Positions 1-10,004 of a stretch of DNA of 55,278 bases are shown one piece after another. A program made the position numbers and the translations under genes. The notes beneath the pieces are model-generated. The model was not told where the DNA came from and searched no databases. It saw nothing but the letters and a program-made list of their open reading frames with translations. The DNA is taken from the NCBI GenBank assembly GCA_964540795.1, contig CAZINX010000014.1, forward strand, positions 1 through 55,278, given 5' to 3'. Position 1 is the first letter of the stretch, and each line of letters begins with the position of its first letter. Source of the stretch: Dichotomicrobium sp964540795 (GTDB lineage Bacteria; Pseudomonadota; Alphaproteobacteria; Rhizobiales; Rhodomicrobiaceae).

Positions 1-16
1 CGTGCCGGACCAAGCC

Positions 17-781
17 TCACCGCATCGCGCGGCGCCAGCCGGCGGCGCGGGCTTCCGCCTCGGAGCAGAACCAGCGCTCGCCCTCACTCTCATCGATCTG
101 CGTTTGCCCGTAATAATAGCCGCCGGGGACGTGATAGATGCGCTCGCCCTGCGCGCCGATATTGCCCTTGATCGCGCAGGGCCGCTGCGCCACGCGCTGG
201 CCGAGCCGCTTGCCACGTCTCGCCTCCCAGGGTTTCACGAACCGTGTCGCCCAGATGCCCTTTTTGGCAAGACGGGCGCGCTCTTCTTGCTCCACGTAAA
301 GCAGGGAGTAACGGCGGTAGGCGAGCGCCCAGCCTTCGGCTACCAGCCAGGCGTTCAGGTCATGGCCATCGGCATGGCAGAGCCCGACGATCCGCCCGTA
401 ACGATCGCGAGCGCGCTTTTCGCACACCACGTTGCGCCGGCCGATCTTCGCGGCGAGCGCATTGGCGGCCCGCTGCGCGCAGCGCTGGCGCTTGCCATCG
501 GCGAGGCATTTCTGGTCGTCTTCCAGCGCGTCGATGCCGAACAGACGGATGGACTGGCCGCGGATTTTGATGGTGTCGGCGTCGATGACCGATGCCCGCC
601 CGATGATGTGGTTCGGGGCGTCCGGAATTGCTGCGCCATGCCATGCTTCAGGCGCTTCGCGTGGCACGAGGCGGAAAGTGCTGGGTCGCTCGGCCGAGGC
701 AGTGTCAGAAGCGTCGCGCTTCGACGCCCAAATCGCCACGGCTGCGCCCGCGGCAAGGCCAATCGCCATGGCTATGAGCAC
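17..781 (-). CDS. Membrane-anchored thermonuclease-like (SNase) protein
   Basis: This 254-residue protein belongs to the staphylococcal nuclease (thermonuclease) family, which cleaves phosphodiester bonds of DNA or RNA with calcium. Residues 1-19 form one hydrophobic segment, so it is probably anchored facing the periplasm. The SNase core spans about 60-185: VIDADTIKI, then IRLFGIDALE (R79 and E87 match the catalytic Arg35 and Glu43), then DRYGRIVG (R127 or R130 matches Arg87). A C-terminal module at about 205-250 (KGNI, IYHVPGG, WFCSEAEARAAGW) often follows SNase domains. The start is GTG at 781; an ATG at 769 is a possible alternative and would remove only four residues. The gene lies downstream of ppdK on the same strand with a 175-base gap. 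The family call is firm; the in vivo substrate is unknown. Confidence 0.85.
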   Translation of the reverse strand: MLIAMAIGLAAGAAVAIWASKRDASDTASAERPSTFRLVPREAPEAWHGAAIPDAPNHIIGRASVIDADTIKIRGQSIRLFGIDALEDDQKCLADGKRQRCAQRAANALAAKIGRRNVVCEKRARDRYGRIVGLCHADGHDLNAWLVAEGWALAYRRYSLLYVEQEERARLAKKGIWATRFVKPWEARRGKRLGQRVAQRPCAIKGNIGAQGERIYHVPGGYYYGQTQIDESEGERWFCSEAEARAAGWRRAMR

Positions 782-922
782 CGATCTGAGAATGCGCCTT
801 CCCCGGCAGTCTGTTCAGCGCATCGCGCCGTTCTGCTGGGGAAAGCACGCCTGATTCGCGGGATAACGTCATGTGGCGGGCGTCGAGGTTGTGGATGACG
901 CCGCCGTTCAGCGGGTTGGGAA

Positions 923-944
923 GCGGGCGGCGCGCGCCGCCCGC
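923..944. terminator. Perfect GC palindrome downstream of ppdK, possible terminator
   Basis: The arms GCGGGCGGCGC and GCGCCGCCCGC form a perfect 22-base inverted repeat 11 bases past the ppdK stop. Neither strand has a clear T-run after it, so an intrinsic terminator is possible but unproven. Confidence 0.4.
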
Positions 945-955
945 CGTATCTCCGG

Positions 956-3811
<2,856 letters not shown>

Positions 3812-3930
3812 CCCGGCTGTCTTTTAATTTACTCGTGGCCTGGGCGCTGCGCCAGCCAGACGTTTATCGTCCATTCGCGGCCGCGCGAGCGCTCAAAACT
3901 GCTTATTGGTATATGAAACGCTGTGCGATC

Positions 3931-4353
3931 TCAACCGCGCGGGTATGGACCGCAACCCATGCGCGTTTGGTCGGCAGTCCCCGATTCCTGCCGCATGAGA
4001 TAGCACCAGGCGTCGATCCAGACTCCGCGCCCGCCAGCAGCCAGCAAGATCGGAACGCGCTGACGCCGGTAATCCGGCTCCGGTTCATGGCAGCCTTCAT
4101 AAATGTCGAGCACGCGCCAGAAATGCCGCCCGCCCGTGATCTCGAAAACATCGCCAGTAATCCACCCCGCACGATTGTCCTGGACGACAGCCGGATAGGG
4201 TCCGAGCACGCTTTTTCGTCCACGCATCGCGCCGGGCCCGAGAAGGCGCGCATTGTGCGCAAGCGCCCGGCTCATCGGGTGTCCGCTGGCGCGCCGCAGC
4301 GTGCCGTAGACGAACAGCGGCTGCCGCGCGCGATTGTTTGCCTGCCAATTCAT
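3931..4353 (-). CDS. Gamma-glutamylcyclotransferase-like (AIG2/GGACT) protein
   Basis: This 140-residue protein shows the gamma-glutamylcyclotransferase fold. VYGTLR at residues 15-20 is the substrate-binding loop, and LDIYEG at 82-87 contains the conserved catalytic glutamate (E86), followed by DYRRQRVPI. Members release 5-oxoproline from gamma-glutamyl amines or peptides, but many bacterial homologues have no tested substrate. The start at 4353 has GAGG about ten bases upstream. It lies 119 bases upstream of ppdK on the same strand, so co-transcription is possible. An overlapping frame at 3903-4262 is a shadow. Confidence 0.8.
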   Translation of the reverse strand: MNWQANNRARQPLFVYGTLRRASGHPMSRALAHNARLLGPGAMRGRKSVLGPYPAVVQDNRAGWITGDVFEITGGRHFWRVLDIYEGCHEPEPDYRRQRVPILLAAGGRGVWIDAWCYLMRQESGTADQTRMGCGPYPRG

Positions 4354-4692
4354 CAGCCCGCCTCGCTTTCCTGATGATTAACCATGCACGGGGATTTTCG
4401 GTCTCATGCCGCCATCGTTTGAGCGTCCGGGTATCATTTTTTTGCCACATCGCCGGCGGCACGTGCTAGCAGGATATGAAAAAGTTTTTACGCCATCCGT
4501 GTTCCCGAGCGGCGCGGCGTGGCAGACTGTCCGGCGGTATCGATACGGCTGCGGGCGCGTCCGGGACACGGCATGGGCGTTCCGCGCGCGAACGCATCAA
4601 ATTGCCGGTGAATTTGGAGAAATTTGTCCGCGCAGAGGTCGCTCTACGGTCGAGGATCAGCGCGGGAGTGCGTACACGGGGGAGTGGGGTCA
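4354..4692. other. Gap between GGACT-like gene and TRAP cluster
   Basis: No convincing gene is present in these 339 bases; the small open frames on both strands lack ribosome sites and family features. It should hold the promoter of the TRAP binding-protein cluster, with a dyad at 4598-4616 and a GGGGGAG ribosome site just before 4693. Confidence 0.5.
4598..4616. promoter_or_regulatory. Inverted repeat upstream of the TRAP cluster
   Basis: CAAATT and AATTTG are perfect arms separated by seven bases (GCCGGTG), centred about 86 bases upstream of the first TRAP gene. The size and position would suit a dimeric repressor, but no matching regulator gene lies beside it. Confidence 0.3.
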
Positions 4693-5925
4693 ATGAAACG
4701 CCGAACCTTTCTGACGGCTGGCGCCGTCGCTGCGACGTCTGCGGTTGCCGCGCCGGCCGTTGCGCAGGGCAAGCGCGAACTGAAGATGGCGCTCGCCTGG
4801 CCGATGAACTATCCCGGCTACGGGACCAGCGCGCAGATCCTTGCCAAGAAGATCACCGAAGCGACTGGCGGCCGGCTCACCGTCACGCCCTACGCCGCCA
4901 ACGATCTGGTTCCGGTGCCGGAGATGTTCGACGCCGTCGCTGATGGCCGGGTCGATATGTATCACGCCATCGAGTACTACTGGGAAGACAAGGATCCGGC
5001 CTTCAACTTCTTCGCGTCGGTGCCTTTCGGCCTCAGCCCGATCGAGATGGACACCTGGCTGAACAAGTATGGCGGCCAGGAGTTGTGGGACGAACTCTCC
5101 GCGCGCTACAACATCAAGCCGCTGGCCGCCGGCAATACCGGCGTTCAGATGGGCGGCTGGTCGAACACGCGCATCAGCAGCGAGGCGGACTTGCGCGGCC
5201 TGCGCATTCGCGTCACCGGCCTCGCGGCGGAGGTCTACAAATCGTTTGGCGCGGAGCCTGTGCTGGTGCCCGGCGGAAAGGTCGTCGAGGCGCTCGAGTC
5301 CGGCGAGATCGACGCTGCCGAATGGGTCGGGCCGTGGAACGACATGGCGCTCGGACTGCACCGCGCTGCCCGCTACTACTATCACCCGGGCTTTCACGAG
5401 CCGGGCACGCAAATCAGCGTCGGCATGAATCTCGACCTATGGATCGGACTGTCCGAGGGCGAGAAGGAACTCATCAAGATGGCCTGCCGGACCGAGGCGG
5501 TGCGGATGCTGGCCGAGTTCAATTCGCGCAACGCGGCGGCGATTGCCCAGCTGGTGCGCGCCGGCAATAACGAGATCGTGGGGTTCCCCGACAATTTGCT
5601 GAACGAAATGGGCAAGGCGTCCAGCGAGGTCGCGATGCGGCTGGCCGGCAGCAGCGACCATGCCCAGAGGATCTTCGAAAATTTCGTGAGCGCCCGCTAC
5701 CAGCTTCTGCGCTGGACCAAGGTGGCGGAGGACGCCTTCCTGCTCGCGCGGCGGCTGCCGTTCAATTACGACCGCTCCGAGGCGCTGGAACTGGAGCGCG
5801 ATCTGTCGCCGGGCCAGGACGGCTCTGGCCAGCAGCTTTTGCGCCAGGGCGCGCGCGAAGTGCCGGGCGAGACGCGCAGTTCCGTCGGCGCGGGGCCGAG
5901 GATCATCGACGTTCAGCCAGAGTAA
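4693..5925 (+). CDS. TRAP transporter substrate-binding protein (DctP/TakP type), copy 1
   Basis: This 410-residue periplasmic protein would capture an organic acid and hand it to a TRAP permease. The N-terminus MKRRTFLTAG followed by APAVAQG is a twin-arginine signal with a cleavage site near residue 25. The body has hallmarks of the DctP fold, notably GLRIRVTG, which contains the arginine that pairs with the substrate carboxylate in this family. It also has AEWVGPWND followed by RYYYHPGFHEPG, which resemble the keto-acid-binding TakP subgroup. The last 50 residues are an unrecognised polar tail. ATG at 4693 fits the Tat signal and follows a GGGGGAG ribosome site. It leads three tandem paralogues; copies 2 and 3 resemble each other more than this one. 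No DctQ or DctM gene is in the window, so the permease is elsewhere or absent. Confidence 0.88.
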   Translation: MKRRTFLTAGAVAATSAVAAPAVAQGKRELKMALAWPMNYPGYGTSAQILAKKITEATGGRLTVTPYAANDLVPVPEMFDAVADGRVDMYHAIEYYWEDKDPAFNFFASVPFGLSPIEMDTWLNKYGGQELWDELSARYNIKPLAAGNTGVQMGGWSNTRISSEADLRGLRIRVTGLAAEVYKSFGAEPVLVPGGKVVEALESGEIDAAEWVGPWNDMALGLHRAARYYYHPGFHEPGTQISVGMNLDLWIGLSEGEKELIKMACRTEAVRMLAEFNSRNAAAIAQLVRAGNNEIVGFPDNLLNEMGKASSEVAMRLAGSSDHAQRIFENFVSARYQLLRWTKVAEDAFLLARRLPFNYDRSEALELERDLSPGQDGSGQQLLRQGAREVPGETRSSVGAGPRIIDVQPE

Positions 5926-5976
5926 TCGAGGCACGGGCAACGGGTCCGCGGCCCGCATGAGTTTTGAGGGATCGTT

Positions 5977-7194
5977 ATGAAGCGTAGAGCGTTTATCGGG
6001 GGCGTAGCGGCGACATCAGCGGCGGCGGCAACTTTTCCGCGCCCGGCGATTTCCCAAGGCAGACGGCAGTTCCGGCTGGCCTCGACCTACAGCGCCAGCG
6101 CGCGCGGCTACTCCACCAGTCTGCGCCGGCTGGTCGAGCGCATCCGGCTGGCGACCGGGGGCGAAGTCGACATTCAGATTTTCTGGCCCGGCGAGATTGT
6201 CGATGCCTTCGACAGCTTCGACGCCGCATCTCGCGGCGATGTCGATATGTACTACGGGTCGGAGCAGTACTGGTACAATCGCAAGTCCCCCGGCTACGCC
6301 TTCTTCGGCTCGCTGCCCTACGGCATGACCGTGACCGAACACGAAGCGTGGATGGAATATCTCGGCGGTCAAGAGCTATGGCGAGAGTTGTCCGCGCGTT
6401 TCAACATCATGCCGCTGGCAGCCGGCGACACCGGCGTGCAGATGGGCGGCTGGTTCAAACGCGAAATCAACTCGATGGCCGACTTTCAGGGGCTGCGCTA
6501 CCGCGTTCCGGGGATCTACGGCCCGATTATCGACAGGGTTGGCGGCAAGTCAGTCAGTATGCCGGGCGGCAAGATTACCGAGGCGTTCCGCAACGGAGAG
6601 CTTGACGGAGCGGAGTTCGTCGGCCCCTGGGCGGACCGCGAGAAGGAATTCCACAAATACGCGCGTTATTATTATTGGCCCGGCGTGCATTCGCCGATGG
6701 CGATGCAGGCGATCGGCGTCAACATGCAGGTCTGGAACAGCCTGAAGCCAGAGCATCAGAAGGTGATGGAGCTGGCGTGCCAGCAGGAGCGCCGCGACAT
6801 GACGGAAGACTATTACAGCTTCCACGGCCTCGTGCTGCAGCAGCTTATCAAGGAGGACGGCGTGCTTTTGCGTCAGTTCCCGGACGAAGTGCTGACCGGC
6901 ATCGGCAAGGCCGCCGGCGAGGTCATCGCCGAGGAGGTGCAGGGGGACGAATTGCTCTCGCGCATCTACGCAAGCTTCATGAACGCGCGCAAGCGCCTGC
7001 TGCGGTGGGGGTCGTATGGCGACGAGAGCTTCCTTGTCGGCCGCCGGCTGCCGTTCCGCTATGGCCCCGCGGGCGACGTCGAGCTAATCCGGCCCAAGCC
7101 GGTCGACCCACGCTTTTTGCCTTCGGGCGACGCGGACCAGATGCCCGCGCCGAGCGCCGAACCCGTCATCACCAACACCATCACCCGCATTTGA
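5977..7194 (+). CDS. TRAP transporter substrate-binding protein (DctP/TakP type), copy 2
   Basis: This 405-residue paralogue begins MKRRAFIGG and ends its signal at RPAISQG, again a twin-arginine export signal. It keeps the family landmarks GLRYRVPG and AEFVGPWADRE. Where copy 1 has PGFHEPG it reads PGVHSPMAM, which may alter the ligand pocket. The tail from about residue 350 (RRLPFRYGP, ELIRPKP, ending NTITRI) is nearly identical in copy 3 and is extra compared with typical 330-360 residue members. A GAGGG ribosome site precedes the ATG, and the gene follows copy 1 by 51 bases, so one transcript is likely. The ligand cannot be read from sequence. Confidence 0.88.
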   Translation: MKRRAFIGGVAATSAAAATFPRPAISQGRRQFRLASTYSASARGYSTSLRRLVERIRLATGGEVDIQIFWPGEIVDAFDSFDAASRGDVDMYYGSEQYWYNRKSPGYAFFGSLPYGMTVTEHEAWMEYLGGQELWRELSARFNIMPLAAGDTGVQMGGWFKREINSMADFQGLRYRVPGIYGPIIDRVGGKSVSMPGGKITEAFRNGELDGAEFVGPWADREKEFHKYARYYYWPGVHSPMAMQAIGVNMQVWNSLKPEHQKVMELACQQERRDMTEDYYSFHGLVLQQLIKEDGVLLRQFPDEVLTGIGKAAGEVIAEEVQGDELLSRIYASFMNARKRLLRWGSYGDESFLVGRRLPFRYGPAGDVELIRPKPVDPRFLPSGDADQMPAPSAEPVITNTITRI

Positions 7195-7295
7195 CCGGCT
7201 GGGGGTGCGCCATTTCGCGTCATTGACGCGCATGGCGATCTCTGGGCATTCGCGGGTCGCGGTTGACGCAGCGTTCGCGAATGTGGGGGATCGTC

Positions 7296-8510
7296 ATGAA
7301 GCGCAGATCATTTCTCGGCGGCCTGGCGACCACGCCAGCCGCGGCAGCCTTCCCGCGCCCCGCAATCGCGCAAGGGCTTCGAGAATTCCGGCTGGCCTGT
7401 CCTTACGGTGCGGGGGCGCGCGGTCTCTCGACCGGTTTGCGCCGGCTTGTCGAGCGCATCCGCCTGGTGACGGACGGCCAGATCGACATCAAGGTCTTCT
7501 GGGCTGGGGAGCTGGTCGAGGCGTTCGACAGCTTCGATGCGGTATCGCGCGGCGACGCCGACATGTATTTCGGCTCGGAGCACTACTGGTTTTCTAGCAA
7601 GTCGCCAGGGTTCGGTTTCTTCGGTTCGATGCCGTTCGGCATGACCACCACCGAGCACGACGCCTGGATGGAATATCTCGGCGGTAACGAACTCTGGCGC
7701 GAGCTATCGGCGCGCTACAACATCATGCCGCTGAACGCCGGCCACACCGGCAACCAGATGGGCGGCTGGTTCAAGCGGGAAATCAACTCGATCACGGATT
7801 TCCAAGGCTTGCGCTATCGGGTGCCTGGCGTTTTTACGCCTGTCATCGACCGGATTGGCGGAAAAGGCGTCAACCTTCCCGGCAGCGAGATCGTCCCGGC
7901 CTTCGAGGCGGGCGAGATTGACGGCGCGGAGTTCGTGGGTCCATGGACGGACCGCGAAATGGGGCTGCACAACTATGCCAGATACTATTATTGGCCAGGC
8001 GTGCATTCGCCAGTCGATATGCAGGTGCTCGGCATCAACATGGCGGTCTGGGATAGCTTGACGACCGAGCAGCAGAAGATCATGGAGATGGCCTGCTTGC
8101 AGGAGCGCCGGGACATGCAGGGAGATTTCTACAGCTACCACGGCCTGGCGCTTCAGCAGCTCATCAACGAGGATGGCGTCCAACTGCGGCAGTTCCCCAA
8201 CGAAGTGCTGACCAGCATCGGCAAGGCGGCGGGCGAAGTCATCGCCGAGCAGGTGCAGGGCGACGAATTGCTGTCGCGAATCTATGCCAGCTTCATGAAT
8301 GCTCGCAAACGGCTTATGCGCTGGAGTTCCTACGGCGAACAGAGCTTTCTGGTCGGACGCCGGCTGCCGTTCCGCTATGGTCCGGGCAATGATGTCGAGC
8401 TGATCCGGCCGAAGCCGATCAACCCGCGCTTCCTGCCGCCCGGCGAGGCGGACCAGATGCCCGAGCCGAGCAGCGAGCCGATGATTACCAACACCATCAC
8501 CCGCATCTAG
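7296..8510 (+). CDS. TRAP transporter substrate-binding protein (DctP/TakP type), copy 3
   Basis: This 404-residue protein is the closest relative of copy 2, with long identical stretches such as WFKREINS, GKAAGEVIAE and LLSRIYASFMNARKRL. The start is ATG at 7296, behind a GGGGGA ribosome site and giving the Tat signal MKRRSFLGG to RPAIAQG; an upstream TTG at 7263 would bury that signal. It keeps GLRYRVPG and AEFVGPWTDRE and has PGVHSPVDM in the pocket region. Recent tandem duplication followed by divergence is the simplest origin of the 2/3 pair. It ends 31 bases before a phosphoesterase gene, possibly in the same transcript. Confidence 0.88.
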   Translation: MKRRSFLGGLATTPAAAAFPRPAIAQGLREFRLACPYGAGARGLSTGLRRLVERIRLVTDGQIDIKVFWAGELVEAFDSFDAVSRGDADMYFGSEHYWFSSKSPGFGFFGSMPFGMTTTEHDAWMEYLGGNELWRELSARYNIMPLNAGHTGNQMGGWFKREINSITDFQGLRYRVPGVFTPVIDRIGGKGVNLPGSEIVPAFEAGEIDGAEFVGPWTDREMGLHNYARYYYWPGVHSPVDMQVLGINMAVWDSLTTEQQKIMEMACLQERRDMQGDFYSYHGLALQQLINEDGVQLRQFPNEVLTSIGKAAGEVIAEQVQGDELLSRIYASFMNARKRLMRWSSYGEQSFLVGRRLPFRYGPGNDVELIRPKPINPRFLPPGEADQMPEPSSEPMITNTITRI

Positions 8511-8541
8511 CCGGGAGGGCGAGGCGGGGCGCTGAAGGCCG

Positions 8542-9513
8542 ATGTTCACGCTCGCCCACATGTCGGACCCGCATCTCGGCCCGCTGCCGCCCGCGCGGCT
8601 CCACCAGCTGTTGAGTAAGCGGCTGTTCGGCTACCTCAACTGGTACCGGCGTCAGGGCGTGCACCGGCCCGAGGCGCTCGATGCGATCGTGGCGGATCTG
8701 AACGCGCATTCGCCAGACCACATCGCGGTGACAGGCGATCTGGTCAACATCGCGCTGCCCGCCGAGTTCACCCAGGCGCTGGCCTGGCTGCGCGGACTGG
8801 GCGCGCCGGAGCAGGTGAGCGTCATTCCGGGCAACCATGATGCCTACGTGCCGCAATGGGGCCGCGACGGCTACCGGCTGTGGGCCGATTACATGCGCTC
8901 GGATGCACGGGGCGGCGCGTTTCTCGAAGGAACAGGCGCGCGGTTTCCGTATGTGCGGATTTTCGACGATGTCGCGCTGATCGGCGCATCCACGGCGCGG
9001 GCAACCGCGCCGTTCATGGCCGCAGGGCGTCTTGGGCGCGCGCAGATCAGCAGATTGGAGAAGGCGCTGGAGGCGCTGGGCCGGGCAGGCCTGACGCGGG
9101 TGCTCCTGATCCATCACCCGCCGCTGCCGGGCATGGCGAGCTGGCGGCGCGGCCTCCATGATGCGGGCGCTCTCAGGGATGTGCTTCGCGCGCAGGGCGC
9201 GGAACTGGTGCTGCATGGTCATGAGCATCGCTTCAAGCTGAACTGGCTCGAATGGTCCGGCGGCATGATCCCGATCGTCGGCGCGCCCTCGGCCTCGGCG
9301 GCGGCCTCGGCGACGCGGCCCAGCGGCCACGGCAAGCCGCCCGCGGCCTATCACCTGTACCGGATCGGCCGTGATAACCGCGGCTGTGTGATCCATATGA
9401 CACGCCGCGGGCTTATCGAGGGCGGCGCGCGGGTGGACACGCTTGGCGAAATCCGCCTGTCCCCGCCGCCCGAGCGCGCGAATACCTCGGAAATTCTCCG
9501 CGAAAACGGCTGA
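8542..9513 (+). CDS. Calcineurin-like metallophosphoesterase
   Basis: This 323-residue cytosolic enzyme has the complete two-metal phosphoesterase signature: SDPH (D9, H11), GDLVN (D66, N69), GNHD at 97-100, HHPP at 191-194 and GHEH at 226-229. Such enzymes hydrolyse phosphodiesters or phosphomonoesters; the layout resembles the class III / CpdA group that includes cyclic-nucleotide phosphodiesterases, but the substrate cannot be assigned. It has no signal peptide or membrane segment. It lies 31 bases after TRAP copy 3 and may share its transcript, with AAGG close upstream as a weak ribosome site. Confidence 0.88.
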   Translation: MFTLAHMSDPHLGPLPPARLHQLLSKRLFGYLNWYRRQGVHRPEALDAIVADLNAHSPDHIAVTGDLVNIALPAEFTQALAWLRGLGAPEQVSVIPGNHDAYVPQWGRDGYRLWADYMRSDARGGAFLEGTGARFPYVRIFDDVALIGASTARATAPFMAAGRLGRAQISRLEKALEALGRAGLTRVLLIHHPPLPGMASWRRGLHDAGALRDVLRAQGAELVLHGHEHRFKLNWLEWSGGMIPIVGAPSASAAASATRPSGHGKPPAAYHLYRIGRDNRGCVIHMTRRGLIEGGARVDTLGEIRLSPPPERANTSEILRENG

Positions 9514-10004
9514 TCCCCAGCTTTTCCAGAAGGCTGTGCGAACCGCGCGGCCTCGCATCGGGGGCAGAGCGAATCGCCGTAGAAACACGGCTGGTTCGTT
9601 GCAGCGCGACCGCCGGCTGAACACAAGACCTCGCGGAAAGGTGGGTCTGGCACCATATGTTGTGGTAAAGGTTAAAACCATGCACCAAGACTTGACTTTG
9701 CGCCCCGACTCACGACATCGTTCCCGGGTGTTCGGCGGCGGGGCGCCGTCACTCTGATCAATTAAACTGCGTACGCCGTCAGCCGTGTAGGTGCTGGCAT
9801 GCGATTCGTACGGCGCTTTCCCAGAGCGCCGCCAAGTGTGCGTATTTCCATAGTCATCGTTGCGTATTGGCCGCCGAATTCGTCTCGGGGTAAAGACGTT
9901 GGTGTGCGCCAATTTTGTGTTGCGTTTGCGTTCTCGCGTCAAGCTGGACAATTCACAAATTTAGAATCGTCGCGCAAGTCGGCGAAACCTTGAGGGATGC
10001 ACAG
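9514..10004. other. Long leader region upstream of nrdJ
   Basis: These 491 bases hold no convincing gene; a 64-codon frame at 9799-9993 has no support. They contain the NrdR-like tandem site (9650-9697) and a perfect hairpin with arms CGGCGCT (9811-9817) and AGCGCCG (9825-9831), without a T-run. Four GANTC methylation motifs lie at 9571, 9707, 9803 and 9964. I looked for a cobalamin riboswitch, expected for some B12-dependent enzymes, and saw no B12 box. Confidence 0.5.
9650..9697. promoter_or_regulatory. Candidate tandem NrdR boxes upstream of nrdJ
   Basis: Box 1 at 9650-9665 reads GCACCATATGTTGTGG and matches 13 of 16 positions of the known NrdR consensus ACACWATATATWGTGT, including every strongly conserved base. 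Box 2 at 9682-9697 (GCACCAAGACTTGACT) is weaker. The two starts are 32 bases apart, the three-turn spacing typical of paired NrdR boxes. A TTGACT -35-like hexamer lies in box 2. NrdR is a zinc-finger/ATP-cone repressor of ribonucleotide reductase genes; its own gene is not in the window. Confidence 0.5.

Noticed and set aside
4378..4385. TTAACCAT, a CtrA half-site-like octamer
   Set aside because: A single half-site without the second TTAA at the right spacing; chance occurrence is likely.
8497..9951. 484-codon minus-strand open frame opposite the phosphoesterase
   Set aside because: The phosphoesterase motifs on the plus strand are complete; the antisense frame has none.
9799..9993. 64-codon open frame in the nrdJ leader
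   Set aside because: No ribosome site, no signal or domain, and composition like non-coding DNA.
9514..10004. Cobalamin riboswitch before the B12-dependent nrdJ
   Set aside because: I looked for a B12 box and the conserved core around it and found neither.
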